Part shown: positions 1-12,309 of the stretch, piece after piece
Layout of the letters: every line of letters begins with the position of its first letter
Position numbering within the stretch: the stretch's first letter is position 1
Assembly (NCBI GenBank): GCA_022605955.1
Contig: JAKCOZ010000060.1
Location: 1,572,501-1,636,500 of the forward strand
From: Rallus limicola
Taxonomy: Eukaryota > Chordata > Aves > Gruiformes > Rallidae
DNA length: 64,000 nt
Reading direction: 5' to 3'
Position numbers and translations under genes: made by a program
Notes under the pieces: model-generated
Told to the model about the DNA's origin: nothing
Seen by the model: the letters and a program-made list of their open reading frames with translations, nothing else
Databases searched by the model: none

Positions 1-1640
1 GAGTGCACCTTTACTCAAATTCATCTCTCTTCTCTCTTACTTAACAGAGGGCTTGACCCCAAACCCATTAAAATAGGGGAAAGACAAGTGTAGGTATATC
101 CATAATAATTCACAACCTCCTAATTCCCCATTCAGTTTTCCTCATCTTCCCATCTTCATCAAATGCTTTTTTTTGTGAGTAATAGCAATGCCCAAAAGTG
201 CTCGTCTCTGATGTGGTGTTCAAGTATCAGATGCTCTTGTACCACTCGTACTACCACATCGTGTTTCAGGAGTATGCTATTCAACCTGGGACTCCACATA
301 GATTTAGGTCTTACAAACAAAAGGAGAAACTAATATAAAAAAAAAAGAAGTGAAAAACCTCTGTGAATTTATAAGCACAGCATCCACACTGGCATGGCAA
401 CGTTATCCCTGATTACCTGAGGCTCAAAGCCATGGCAATACAGCAGGCAGTGTTACAGAAGGTTTTGGAACTAATTGAGTCTGCAACTCAATTAATTACA
501 GAGGAAATGGACACCTTAGAAATACATATTCAGAACAAGAGATTAAACTGACATGAGAAGTATGGTGCATGCTCCGTAACCAGCATCCAGGTGTGCCAAA
601 GCAAGCTGGAAGCACATGTGAAATGTGCACACGTACTCACACGTGCCCATATTGCACACCCTGTTGTGGGCAGCTTTGGAATACAACTGGCATCTTCACT
701 TCAAACCACTGACGGGAACTTGAGGGGTTACTGACCAGGGATAATTCCCCCACATAGAGACTGTGATGTGGGCAGTTGTTGAATGACATATAACTGTGCC
801 GTGTTATTCAAGACTTAGAAGATGGTGTGGTCTGCTTGGAAACGTTAAGTCAATACAGATTTCAAAGTACAACAGAAAAATGCAATCACCCACAAACACA
901 TGGTTTTCTTCCAGGGCTGCAGTATTTCTGACTGCCAGATCAACCACCTAAACCAATCTGGACCAGTCTGGAGGAAGCATAACACGGTGCCACACATTGC
1001 CTCTGAACTAGGCTTTTGCACTCTTTAATCTCTTTGGTCTCTCTAATCTACCCCACTAGAGCTGGAAGTTTCTGAAGAAAATAGTTTTCCTTTCAAAGGC
1101 TGGGATGAAGAACATACTTTATGCTGCCAGTCATGCCAGCCATTATTGATTGATTTGTGCAGTAAAGAAAGCTTAAAGTTGTTAATTGCTGTTTTCTGCA
1201 TGTGTGTATTTTTATGGTGTGAGCTAACGGCAGGAAGAGATGAGGATGGTTCTGCTGAAGGCCGAGAACAGTGCGGACTGCTAAGCAGTAGCATGTGTGA
1301 GCAGAAATGAATGACTGAGAAAAGAAGATCTAGCGAGATGTAATTAGCTTTGAACTACAGCTTCCTCTTCATTTTCAGTCAAATGTGTTCAGAGGAGTAT
1401 GTGTCTTTTGTTGGGAAAATGCCAAGTAAAGACGGGTGGTAGCATTTGCACGGCAGTGGAGAATGAAGCTGAGCAACATTTCTAGGTTTCATTCCAAGAT
1501 ATTTGGACAAACACGAAAAACATTTTGAAAGTACTTATGGGCAGAGATTTTTTTATTTTTTAAATTTATTTTTTTATTTTTTTTCTTTCTGTGTTAAAAG
1601 TTTTACTCATTCTTAGGAAATCTTTATTCCATTCTAAAAG
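1..1640. other. Unique AT-rich noncoding DNA
   Basis: No repeat family, RNA gene or convincing open frame is visible. The longest frame, 83 codons on the minus strand at 1043-1294, is rich in serine and has no recognisable domain. Short T- and A-runs occur near 1550-1590. Confidence 0.6.
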
Positions 1641-1659
1641 ATGGGCCACCTCTTTCCTA

Positions 1660-1770
1660 AAAAAAAAATCAAACAAACCCCAAAAACCACAAATTCACCC
1701 CTCCCCCAAGGAAAAAAACAACTAACCAACCAACCAAAAAACAAACACACAAACAAACAAACAAAACCCC
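1660..1770. repeat. A/C-rich low-complexity tract
   Basis: The tract is almost free of G and T and is built from runs of A broken by C, with local AAAC and AACC periodicity (for example around 1722-1767). It looks like a degenerated A-rich tail or a simple AAAC-type repeat. No retroposed gene body is recognisable next to it. Confidence 0.75.
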
Positions 1771-1775
1771 TGGAA

Positions 1776-4700
1776 AACTCTAAAATAACAATTTTTCTGT
1801 TTTAATGTTTTTAATTCCAGTAGCTTTAAATGTATGTCAACAGGGAAATATGCAGATGGTCACCCTGATTGTTTTCTCAAACAATCCAGAGAAGAGGGTA
1901 TTCAGCAGCTATTTAGGACTGCAGTATTTCCTTCCTGGGCTTCTCCATATCCGAATCCCGTCCACACTGATTCTGCTGTACTTAATATCTCCCATTGTTC
2001 CTCCTTATTAGGGAGTTTTATTTCCGCCTATTGAGTAAAATGACCTAATAAAAGGAAATTTTGAATAATATAATGTCCTTTTTTTTTTTTCCATAGGAAA
2101 TTATTTTCCATCTCTTGGTCCTAGGTGATTCATTTTATTTTGCTCCATTAATCAGAACATCCTGTTCAATCACTGGTGAAAACGAAATCTTAAGCAGAAT
2201 TCAGCTGATACCATAGCATTTTCGCAGCTGTACTCGCTCTCAATGTCCTCACCAAGATGCTTGTCTCTCAGATGCCAGTGGATTTCCCTTCAGAGAGAGG
2301 CTTTCAGGAGTGGGAAACCATTGATTTCTATTCCCTCCATCCCTGATATTTTCAGCTGGGGAAACGAGAAGACAAAGACCTTTCTCCAGATCTTTTAGGA
2401 TCTCTGAGTTGACGAGTCTTCCCAGATATGAGAGATGCGCGTATTGACGTTACGAGTTGAAAAAAATGTTCCAGAATCTCTCCATCCATGAAGATTTACA
2501 AATCTGATTAAGCCAGTTGCATGAGTCATTGCACTCTTAAGAGCAAGTGGTAGCAGAGAAAAACTTCTGTTCAATTCCCTTTTGACAGCAAATCCATTGC
2601 TGTGATGCACCACAACATTCGCACAGCCCCTGATGAGTGGTTTTACCATTCCAAACTGTTTAAAACACTCACACTCATAAAATATTAAACAACTTTGCTT
2701 TCTCCTGCAGGAAAGTAGAGGGAACCTTCCTAATTCATTTACAAAGGTCTGACTCAACTGCTGCTTTCACTGCATTACTTAATCAATTCCCATACAAACA
2801 AAAACTTCTTTCCCGCCAAATGTGTCCAAATTAATTGCACAATTTGGTGTAAAGTACATAAAATCTATTGCATATAAAAAGGACACATGGCATGTGTTTT
2901 CTGATACTAAATGTGTTTTCAAAGTATTTTGAATTGTTTCCAAGAAATTATATGTGGATTTTGAACTTTTTCAAAGAAGCCATGCTCTTTAACCAAGAAC
3001 TTTATATAATCTTGTTAAATATTATTTTTTTTTTTAAATTATACCATCTAACTACAAGCAGTGTTTACCTCTTAGAATAAACTCAACATATTATGTGCTG
3101 GCAGTCAGTGAGCTCTCTTCTTGCATGAGTTAACCATATCTGACTTACTATGGCACATGACGTTATGAGTCAGCTCTACAAATCTGATGTAGTTAGGAAA
3201 TTCTCCATAAAAACTGCAGTGGAAAAGCACATTCCCTGTTTACATACAGGAATTCATATACTTAATTCAGATTTCTGTTTACTTTATGCTTGTGTATTGG
3301 CTCCCAGGACATTTTCTGTTAAGGCTCTCTGGCACCTGGATGTATTATTCCAAAGGCAGCAGAACTGGAGTCTTCATTCTCTAAACTAGCCAAAATCAGA
3401 GTTGGGCTGGGTTTCAGGCTGGAAGGTTCTCCAAGTGGTCATCAGGCTCTGTCCTTCCCCTTTGGCTTAGGGTGATGTGATGGGTTATGGAGGATTTGGA
3501 CTGTGTTTTTAATGAAGAGCATTGTGCTTGTAATTTGCTGTCTCCTGTTCATTAGCCATGTGTAGTGATTTTAGCCTTGCATTTTTGAGGTTCCTTTCTA
3601 CCTCCTCCCCACTTACAACTTCCTTACATGATGTGAGGTTTTCTCCCATTATATAATAGAAATATCCTTTCTTAGTATGATTCTTTAGAATATTGAATTA
3701 ACACCTGTAATCATATGTTGCTAGCAAATTTCAGGAAACTGTCTGCTTTTCTTTTAATCTATCCTCCTTCCAGAATAAAAGGGACATTAAGGTATAAGAA
3801 AAGACTTCTACATTTGTCACCCTGGCTTAAACCATAGTCTCCACATTCACTTGAAGGAAAACCAGAGAGTAAACCTCTAAAATTTACACTTCTATGGTTC
3901 ATAATTAGAAATAACTGTTTAAAAGCATCAGTTGGTTTGGTATACAGACACTAAACTAAATTAACAATTAGCGGTAACAGAGAAGAGCAACCAATCCAGC
4001 ACGTTTGTCTGTGAGACCGTAGATCCCAACAGCAGTTTTGGGGTACCCCATAGCTCCGTGCCTCTTCTCAGTGCCAGCTAGCAGTTACCCGTATCTCTGC
4101 TCAAATACACTCTGACTGCATCCCTTCTCCTACAATGGGAAAAAGGATTCCACTGTTCCTGAGGATGCTAAAAGACCATGCACTCGTAGTCCTCCTGAAG
4201 AAAATATTTCACCTAGAATTTAGACTAAATAATTTATAGTATCGCATAACATCACCAACGTATGACCTCTTTTCACTGAAAAACTTCCAGCAGGTTTATA
4301 ATGTTTTAAAAATTACTTTTTCAAGCTTATCCTCCTTTTCTGACTATTCCTGAATGCCCAGCAGAGAGGCCCTATGTGAGTTACTAGGACTTTATAATTC
4401 AGTAAGTATCCTTTTAAAAATAAATTCAAATTAAATGTAATCCTTTTAGCTTTGCCACTTTTCAAGAGCAAATGTGTAGCAACTCTACAATTAGCTGCCA
4501 TTTCTTCTCTGTAATACTAAAGGAACTCACAGATCTTCAGTTGCCATTGAAATGTCTCTGTAAACTGTGCAACCTTTCACACAAAAGATAATTATGAAAG
4601 CGCTAACATTCATTTGACCACAACCAATAAATAATTTATGAACTGGGTGTTTGAAATTATGCAAATATTATAAATACTTTTTGTTGCCTGTACATCTGAG

Positions 4701-4930
4701 TAAGTATGATTCAGAAGAAAGTGTGCTATGGATTAATAGATTCAACATTTAGCAGATTTGCATTTTTACAGTGTTCTTTTCTTTGCTGGTTCTACTATCT
4801 TTAGTATCATAGCTCGGAAAACAACTCCTGACAATACTGTCTCTAAGTGTATTTGAATATCCTGGCATCCCTATTCATCAGTCTCTTTGATGCTTAAAAT
4901 ATTTTTGCCTTCCTTCCAGAGCTTTTTTAA
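1776..4930. other. Unique AT-rich noncoding DNA
   Basis: No recognised repeat or gene. Open frames are short; the longest, 120 codons on the minus strand at 2395-2757, has no domain I know and no clear splice signals. The sequence is otherwise ordinary AT-rich intronic or intergenic DNA. Confidence 0.55.
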
Positions 4931-4932
4931 AA

Positions 4933-4950
4933 GGGGGGTGGGGGGGTGGG
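4933..4950 (+). repeat. G-run cluster, potential G-quadruplex
   Basis: Runs of six, seven and three G are separated by single T residues. The six- and seven-G runs can each supply two G-triplets, so a four-tract quadruplex can be drawn on the plus strand. Nothing nearby suggests a promoter. Confidence 0.6.
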
Positions 4951-5169
4951 AGAAGTGCTGGTATCAAACTCACCACAACCCTTTTGGCCCCTCTTGCTCC
5001 TGGTTTTTTTTTTGGTTTTGTTTTTTTTTTTGTAAATGTGTATCTGATTTGTGTACTGTTTTGTGGTAAAACTGGTTCTGGTGCTGCCGTGAACATAATA
5101 CTATCCTTTAGCAATACAGCTATTCTTACCCTTACTGCCTAAGTACTATGAGGACATTGATTAATATAT

Positions 5170-5300
5170 TTTAAAACCAGGAAAGACCATTACGGTCAAC
5201 TAGTCTGAACTTTGGTACGATGCAGGTTGTTGGAGATCTCCCCAGTAATTCCTGCAACGAGCCCAGTCACATATGACTAATAAACTGTGGTTGCACTAAT
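5170..5300 (-). mobile_element. Ancient CR1 LINE 3' end fragment
   Basis: The stretch reads as a degraded copy of an old amniote CR1-type 3' end inserted in reverse. It keeps a block like AGACCATTACGGTCAACTAG followed by TCTGAAC, then an AATTCCTGCAACGAGCCCA-like block at the expected distance. This matches the layout I know from old CR1 subfamilies of birds and turtles. The terminal 8-bp repeats are not preserved. Divergence is high, so the subfamily is uncertain. Confidence 0.6.
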
Positions 5301-5566
5301 GACTCTTTTTGGCCACCATCCTCTAACCCGTGCCCATGCAGAACAAAAGCTCATGTGAATTACATCTGCGCAGAAGAATAGTGGAGTTGAGTGCTTAGGT
5401 AACTTTAGCAAATTTGTCTGTGCATCATGGCCTATTGCAAAGGTCAGAGAGCATTGTTCACAGCTTTTTCAGCATTATGAGGAATTGATGTCTGATCTTC
5501 TGACCTTCAATCACACAGACACAGTGGAGTTTTGCATTCTGTTTGTCAAACAAGAAATACGCAACA

Positions 5567-5579
5567 CCCCCCCCCCCCC
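5567..5579 (+). repeat. Poly-C run (C13)
   Basis: Thirteen consecutive C residues are followed by GGCCCC. The run lies 57 bp before the long pyrimidine microsatellite, so strand asymmetry of the whole region is extreme. Confidence 0.9.
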
Positions 5580-5636
5580 GGCCCCTGAGTTTACAGTGCA
5601 GCTTGATAAGAAATCTGACAGAGTTTTGCAGTATCT

Positions 5637-5875
5637 TTCCTTCCTTCCTTCCTTCCTTCCTTCCTTCCTTCCTTCCTTCCTTCCTTCCTTCCTTCCTTCC
5701 TTCCTTCCTTCCTTCCTTCCTTCCTTCCTTCCTTCCTTCCTTCCTTCCTTCCTTCCTTCCTCCCTTCCTCCCTTCCTCTCTTTTCTTTCTTTTTCTTCTT
5801 TCTTTCTTTCTTTTCTTTCTTTCTTTCTTCTTTCTTTCTTCTTCTTTCTTTCTTCTTTCTTTCTTTCTTTCTTCT

Positions 5876-5953
<78 letters not shown>

Positions 5954-6091
5954 TTTCTCTCTTTCTCTCTTTCTTTCTCTCTTTCTCTTTCCTCTCCCCT
6001 CTTTCTCCCTCCTTCTCTCTCTCTTTCTCTCTTTCTCTCTCTCTTTCTCTCTTTCTTTCTTCTCTTTCTTCTCTCTCTCTTTCTCTCTTTT
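5637..6091 (+). repeat. Compound pyrimidine microsatellite (TTCC)n-(CTTT)n-(CT-rich)
   Basis: This is an essentially uninterrupted pyrimidine strand of about 455 bp. It starts with roughly 31 pure TTCC units (5637-5760) and passes through a mixed segment. It then has an interrupted CTTT array whose longest pure part is about 5877-5950, and ends in CT/CTTT-rich sequence. All four long open frames here (190-220 codons on both strands) are artefacts of the stop-free repeat, encoding Ser/Phe/Leu/Pro-rich or Lys/Glu/Arg-rich polymers. Such homopurine-homopyrimidine DNA can form triplex (H-DNA) and is expected to vary in length. Confidence 0.97.
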
Positions 6092-6099
6092 AAAGGATT

Positions 6100-8020
6100 T
6101 GTAATTTGCCTGAGCAAAATTACCTTCCATTTCCAAGCAAATGCTTAGAAATGTATACAAAGGCTACATACATTCATCGTCCTGTGTAATGCATTTGCTG
6201 CCAAACCCCAAATCACAGGAAACATATGTAGTTTCATCTTCTGTTACAGCAATGAAGAGTGAAGCTGCGAGAACCACTAAGGCTTTATAAACTATTCAAG
6301 CGAGCCTGTGCTCTGCTTCGTGTGACCACAGGCCTGCTGGTTGTCTTTTGACATATCCATAAGAAATTCATGCCTCTCTTTGGTTGGCTTTGCATTCCCA
6401 GCCCAGCTGGATCCAAAATTCAGTGTGGAAATCAGTACGGATGCAAAATGGGCTGGTGCTGAGGAAATCACTCACACACAACCCCGGACACTCCAGCTTG
6501 TGAGATCTGCCCAAGATGTGAGCATGTGAGATGAGTATAGTGTCTCTGCTTTACATAAACTTTCCTGCTATGCTCCTCATCAGGAGAGAGAAGGACCCAA
6601 TGACATTTTATGAAGAAAATGCTTGCGTAAACAGAAACATTGATCCGTGGAAATACAAAATCTCCTGCAACAGGAGCTGCTCATTTTATTTTTTCATTCT
6701 TTTTTTTTTTTTCCCAAAGCCTCTCACTGTCTTCCATAGGAATCACCAACCTCCCCATACACAGGAGGTTTGGTCTTTAACTTAGCAAAGGTCACCACTC
6801 CGTATGGAGAAAAGCGCTAAGGACAGGGGCGGTCCCAATGAGTATAAATAGTTTTCAGCACACATTGGGCAACTATTTGGAGAACAAAAATAGTCTGTGT
6901 GTGAGGCTGTGGGGGTGGGTGAGGGTAGTACAAGTGCCAATTCAAAGCCAGAGACTGGCTGACCTAGATGGGCTTCCTGACCTTTTTCCATCCTGAAAGC
7001 CTCCCCGTTCCTTGCTGGACTGGAAGTCGTCTGGCTGTAATTAGGGGCCGTTGCTGCTTTCTCTGGCTTCCTCCTTCTGCATGTTAGTTGTGTTTGGCGT
7101 GAAGCAGTGATGTTTGAAGAGCACTCGTGGCCCACCCCCCTCTTCACCTCCAGCATTTGGTTAAGCCAATCAGTGGAAAAAATGACAATACTGACTGGCA
7201 TGAAATACAGGTGTTAAAATACCTTTATTAAAATAGAGGAAGTAACACCTATTAGGAAGTGACCCTGAACTCACACATTTTATTATGGGTGGGAGAAGGC
7301 ATTTTCCTTTCAGTGTACTGTAAATGTTCCTGTTTCTTTCATGGCATTTAACAGTAGGAATGGGTGCAATCTATTTTTATTGCTTACAATTTTGTTGTAG
7401 ACTCATGGAGTGCTAAGCAATGACTTAGCAGGTTCCCCTTTTTTATTATTTTATTTTTTAACTTTATTTTCTTTTTTGGAGGAAATTTAGCCAAACCATA
7501 AAAACAAACTTCAAAAAATAAAACAAACCTCCACTGGCAACTTTCCAGCAACAGTGTGTGAGGTTGTTCCTACAGAGCTGTAAAGAAAAAGGAGAAGAAA
7601 TATCATCAGTCAGACAAATTTGTGCTCAGCAACTTTCTTCGGAGTTCCTTCTGAGAAATTACATTCTCCTCTACCAAGCAGGAACGAAAATGCTCAGGAG
7701 GAGGGAGAGAAACCTCACTCTTCTGAAACGTGTCCTCGCCACTGACTGTGTGCACGCCGAGCTGTGGGTGCAATCATGCATATCAAGCACCCACAACCAT
7801 AGAAAACCGCTTCAAAAAGCGGAGTCAGTGCCCGCTCCTCCATCTCCAAATGAAAAGCACACTGGGTGATTCAAGATGTGTGTTTCTGCTTTGGGCTCAA
7901 ACAAGAGAGCATTATTCCAGAGAGATCCCAAAAATATGTTCCTAATATACAGAGATGAAAGGGTATTTCACATGCAAGAGGAAACATTAAAATGTCCATC
8001 CATTTTACTTCACGTTGTTA
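6100..8020. other. Unique noncoding DNA
   Basis: No repeat family or gene is recognised. Open frames are at most 139 codons (minus strand, 6782-7201) and have no domain I know. T-rich runs occur near 6690-6712 and 7440-7475. Confidence 0.55.
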
Positions 8021-8027
8021 AACACTC

Positions 8028-8096
8028 GGGCTCTGATTCGGGAAAGCATTTCAGCACGTACCTAAGTGCTAATGCCTGAACTGGAAGAATCAGACC
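8028..8096. mobile_element. Short inverted-repeat (MITE-like) relic
   Basis: The element starts with GGGCTCTGATTC and ends with GAATCAGACC, so its ends are imperfect inverted repeats. The interior has an AGCACGTACCTAAGTGCT-like core that is itself nearly palindromic. This is the layout of a small family of nonautonomous elements with GGGCCTGATTC-type ends that I know from turtle, crocodilian and bird genomes. The family name is not certain from memory. Confidence 0.55.
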
Positions 8097-8140
8097 ATCC
8101 AGGAAGAGGAGATACAACTTGCAAACACCATTCAGTGTTT

Positions 8141-8154
8141 CTGTGTGTGTGTGT

Positions 8155-8187
<33 letters not shown>

Positions 8188-8200
8188 CATGCACGTGTGT
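8141..8200 (+). repeat. (TG)n microsatellite
   Basis: The array is TG dinucleotides with one TCTG interruption near 8158-8162 and a GCATGCACG interruption near the 3' end. Alternating purine-pyrimidine sequence of this kind can adopt Z-DNA. The open frames on both strands here are repeat artefacts. Confidence 0.97.
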
Positions 8201-8209
8201 TTATCACTC

Positions 8210-10470
8210 ACCAAGAAAGTAAAATGGAGAAATTAGTCACTCTTGAAAGACCAGGAGATGAAGAAAATGCCAAATTACGGGGGTTTTTTGGTGGTATATT
8301 TTTAATCACTAATAATTTTTAATAATTTTTGACTGAATGTGAGATACTAAAGAAAAACGATAGTGATTCTGCTGTGTTCAACCCAGGCATCTCTGTGGAA
8401 AGAAGAAAAGCATTGAGTGCTATGAAACCCATCACCAGAAAACTTTGATGAATTCAGTAGTGTTCAGAGAATGGAAAAATTGCCCGTGACTATGGGCCAA
8501 GTCGTTAACTGAAGAGGGGGGGACACAAAGAACATTGAGACCGACTGTATATTACAGCAGGGCAGTCAGGTTTAGCACAACTCCTGCCCCAGCCCTCACC
8601 AAAGCTGGCACCTTTGCAAGGGTCCACTGCAGCCCTGGCCATGCACAGCTCAAGAGACATGGATACCTACAAGGTAAGAAAAGTAATTAGGCAGCGAGGG
8701 TAGGGAATAAGCCAAACTAAGAAATGGAAAGAACAAGTTTGAGATCTGTTGCGTGGCTGGGGGAGCTGGGAGGAAGAGTGATGGGGTCATGCAGAGCAAA
8801 CAAGAAAGCAAGGGCTACTGCAGACTGCTGTTTATAGCCAAAGTGTTTTTGCATGGATAAGCACAACGAAGGTCAGCTTGGCCCTGAGAATCAGGAAGAC
8901 ATGGACAGGACTCAGGAAAACAGTGCTCCAACAAAAGGCCTCAAAGCTTTTCAGGATGTCCATGTTACAGAATTTATACTTGACAGTGTTTTCATCCTAT
9001 TGTTTCCGGAAAACTTCCATGATCGGTCTTTCTTTTTTCCCCTGTTACATTAATGCTGCATTTCTTCTCCTGTTGCATTATTACTGCACTACAATATCTA
9101 GGAGTCTGAGAGTTTGTTTGGGACTTAATTTTTTTTTGCGGGGGAATGAAACTTAGAAATACTCTTTCCTATACCAACCTCTGAATGACCCCCTCTTGCC
9201 AACCCCTGTTACTCTGGCATGGCTATTGTTATGCTTAGTTCATTTTCTTTAGCTTATCTATGGGAATGTAACAGAGAAAAGATGATTCATAGTCAAAATT
9301 CAGAACTGCAATTCAGCATTGCCCAGTTTTATTTCTTTAACCAGCTTCCTTAAGGTGGCATCTCCCCGCAAATTGCAGTGTATTCACTTCTTCCAAAGGT
9401 AGCACATGCATAGAGGAGCTTTACGCTTGGACTTCCAGCCTTTACACACTAATCTAGATGTAAAATGACAAAAAGAAAATGAAAAAAATCCATCTTCAAT
9501 ATAAAATACTGCTAAATGATACCCTTCCTTCATTTAGTCCAAAGGGCCAAAAATTTTTTTATCTATCTTCGAGTATCAGAGATTGCTATTTCCTCACTTG
9601 TTTAGTAGAGAAAACTCAAGAAGATATGATACAGAACTAAATTTAAGGTGAAGTACAATGTAAAATCTGCAAAGAAAAAACTTTTAGGAAGATGAATTTC
9701 CCTTAATTTCTGTGAGATAAAGTAGTCTCATGAAGAATCGGCGAGCATGTTTTGGCTGTGAGCACCAGAAAAATACCACAAATAAAATATTTGCATAACT
9801 TATAAAACACTCAAGCTGAATATTAAAAGCATCTGTTTTCAAGGAATATACTGTAATTAAAAGGTCTTGAAGTGAATCAGAAGTTCAGATTCCCCAAACA
9901 TTAAGCATGTCATAAACAAGTAAATTGATTGGTTCAATATACAGTGTAATGGATGGACTGCTACATTACAAGGCAATCATTCTCTCCTGGGGCTCTGTGC
10001 CTCACATAAACCACATCAGTAAAGCAGAAATGGTTCACTGGCTTAGCCTAGCCTCCAAGATTGCATTAAGCTAGATTACTACTGTAGCATGATATGGAGG
10101 ATTATTCTGTCTTTCTGGATGTGGATTTGTGCAAGAGTATATATGGGTTCTGAAGCTTTACATATTCCAGCCCTGAAGAGAAGCCCATATAGGAAGCAAA
10201 GACCTACCCCATACAGGCGTTATTTATTCTTGGCATGGGAGAGAATCTGGTAGATGGGACAGTAGAGGGGGGAAAAAAGGAAGAAGGAGAAAAAAGGCAA
10301 CCAATAATAGGATAAAGCTCATTAAAGGATCATTACAATACTGTGAGGGAAATAGATGGGCACTTCAGGCTGTGCCTTGAACCCCTGCTGTTCTATGAAG
10401 AAGCTCCAAAAAACAGTGAAGAGCATCCTTTGAAATTTTTCTAGTAGCTCTGAGACCAACAGCATTTGAG
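8210..10470. other. Unique noncoding DNA
   Basis: No repeat family, RNA gene or convincing coding sequence is recognised. A 34-bp purine tract lies at 10264-10297. The stretch 9640-9960 is AT-rich and free of repeats. Confidence 0.55.
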
Positions 10471-10477
10471 GGCTTGT

Positions 10478-11023
10478 CCTGTCCTGTCTTTCTAGCAGTT
10501 GGTGTAGTGCTGTCTTTTGGATTTTGATGAGAATAATGTTGATAAAACCCTGGCATTTTAGTTGCTGGGCAGTTGTAGTGCTTACACTAAGTCAAGGATT
10601 TTCCAGCTTCTCCCACCCCAACAGGTGCATGAGACACTGGGAGAACACAGCCAGGACATCTGACCCAGGCCGGCCAGAGAGATATTCTGTATCATGTAAT
10701 ATCAAGCTCCATTTATCCCAGGGGAAGTGAGTTGGGAGTGGGACTGCTGCTTGGAAACAGACTGGGTATTAGGCTGGCATTTTCCTGCATGTGGTGAGCA
10801 ATCACATTAGTGCATCATTTGCTGATTGGAGTATTTAATATCATCATCATTCTCACCACCAATACCAGCATCATTGTCATCTTCCTTCCTTATCTTAGTA
10901 AGCTGTCTGTACCTCAACCCATGAGTTCTGGGGTTTTTTCCCAGTTCTTCTCCCCACCCCCTTGGGAGGACAGGTGAGTGAACAGTTGCCTGGGCCCCAG
11001 TTACTCACTGGGGTTCCATCACA
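10478..11023 (+). mobile_element. Decayed avian ERVL-class LTR, apparently solo
   Basis: The order of blocks is that of a common avian ERVL-type LTR. A GAATAATGTTGATAA block (about 10529) is followed by a GTGCTTACACTAAGTCAAGG block (10577). Then comes a CACAGCCAGGACATCTGACC block (10646), a GGGATATTCC-like block and a GTGGTGAGCAATCACATT block (10793). CTCAACCCATGAGTT (about 10913) lies near the polyadenylation region, and a GGGGTTCCATCACA terminus corresponds to the usual 3' inverted terminus. The first bases of the LTR appear lost. The TATA box and AATAAA or ATTAAA signals are degraded. No internal retroviral frame lies on either side, so I read it as a solo LTR. Avian specificity is established knowledge; the exact subfamily is not determined. 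Confidence 0.85.
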
Positions 11024-11029
11024 TTGGGG

Positions 11030-12230
11030 CACCTGTGCAAGCAGAAGTGGCAAATGATAATGGCAATGCAGAGGTTTGTCGTTACAGAACCAGTGATACT
11101 CAAGGTCTCACATAGACTTTTCCAGGCAAATTTCATGGGAAAGTGCAGCCTTTTTCCTCACCCATGAGAAGTAGCCACACTGATGACTTAAAGTAGATTC
11201 ATTTGCATCTGGTCCAAAGACAGAGTCTTGGAGATGTCCTGCATTACAGAGAAACAGCAATTCTGGAAGCAGTTTGGGGGTTTCTAAGGATTTTAGAATA
11301 CCCTTTGAAAGGACAAATCCTAAATGACACGTGCAAAAATGAACATAATTTCAAGGATGGTCATTTTCTCCTGTGCAGATTCGGTGGGTGAGTGTACAGC
11401 CTGTGACCCACCTGGACGTTTCCGAGCCCACTTTCTTCCACTTGAAGCCTTTTTCCCCCATTCAGCTTCAAACTCTGATGCCTGCAAGTATATTTGAAGG
11501 GCACAAGGGAAAAGTGATTACGCGAGAGCCGCGTACATCCCATTTACGTTAAACTAAACCCAGGTTGTCAGGGATGCCAGAGCACCAGCCTCACCTGAGT
11601 CCCAGGGACCTCTCAACCCGAGCCGAAACATTCCCTCTGTGGTTTATAATCACGCCGTGGCTCAGAGATCCTCTCTTGCAAAACCATTGCAAAGCCTCAA
11701 TTCATTTGGGAGGGACCTGCCCTCAATTTGCTGTCCGTAGCAATCTGAGCACTCCCGCCGCGAGAGCACAGCACTGCTGCTTGTACACAAACTGTGAAAT
11801 GTAATGGGAAAACAGCTAGCTTTTGCAATTTCCGTGTTCCCAGACCTAGTCCTGGCAGCAGCCATTTTAACAGAGCCCGAAAGGAACCATTTTGCAGAGG
11901 ACCGTTCTCTGTGGCAACCGAGAGATGGAGGAAAATTTCCTTCTTCCTTTGATTTGGAGCTAAAGAAACAAAAGCATATTAAGGGATTCGGGCAGCTCAC
12001 AGTGCAAATACAGAGGCTCTTTCCTTTTCAGCGAATTTCGGAAAGAGTTGTCAGATGTTAGTGTGCAAAGGAGGGCGGTTAATTCTGAAATCTGTTTGAA
12101 TTGTTAAACTTATGTTAAACTTGAAGGGATTCCGCCTCGCGCTGAACTCATCTGCCAGTATCGCGGTTTTTATGCTACACTTCTAAATGGTTGTTACCAG
12201 CTGTGAGATTATAATGAGTCCATAGTGATT
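11030..12230. other. Unique noncoding DNA, moderately GC-rich at 11.5-12.0 kb
   Basis: No recognised repeat or gene. Between 11520 and 11930 CpG dinucleotides and G/C are somewhat more frequent than around, and overlapping frames of 79-112 codons occur on both strands, as expected when stop codons are rarer. None shows a domain I recognise. Confidence 0.5.
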
Positions 12231-12233
12231 ATA

Positions 12234-12307
12234 GAGCCTGATCCAACTTCTCATTGAACTTAGTGGCAATCTTCTTGTTGACTTCAAAGGCAGTTGGACC
12301 AAGCCCT
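12234..12307. mobile_element. Short inverted-repeat (MITE-like) relic
   Basis: The element opens with GAGCCTGATCCAA and closes with TTGGACCAAGCCCT, an imperfect inverted repeat. The interior contains CATTGAACTTAGTGG and GTTGACTTCAAAGG, which are reverse-complement related. This matches the GGGCCTGATCC...GGATCAGGCCC palindromic family known from birds, turtles and crocodilians. Confidence 0.65.
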
Positions 12308-12309
12308 AA

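Noticed and set aside
5458..6160. Four open frames of 189-219 codons on both strands
   Set aside because: They run through the pyrimidine microsatellite, which lacks stop codons; the peptides are low-complexity Ser/Phe/Leu/Pro or Lys/Glu/Arg polymers.
8010..8322. Frames across the TG microsatellite on both strands
   Set aside because: Thr-His and Cys-Val dipeptide repeats are by-products of the dinucleotide array.
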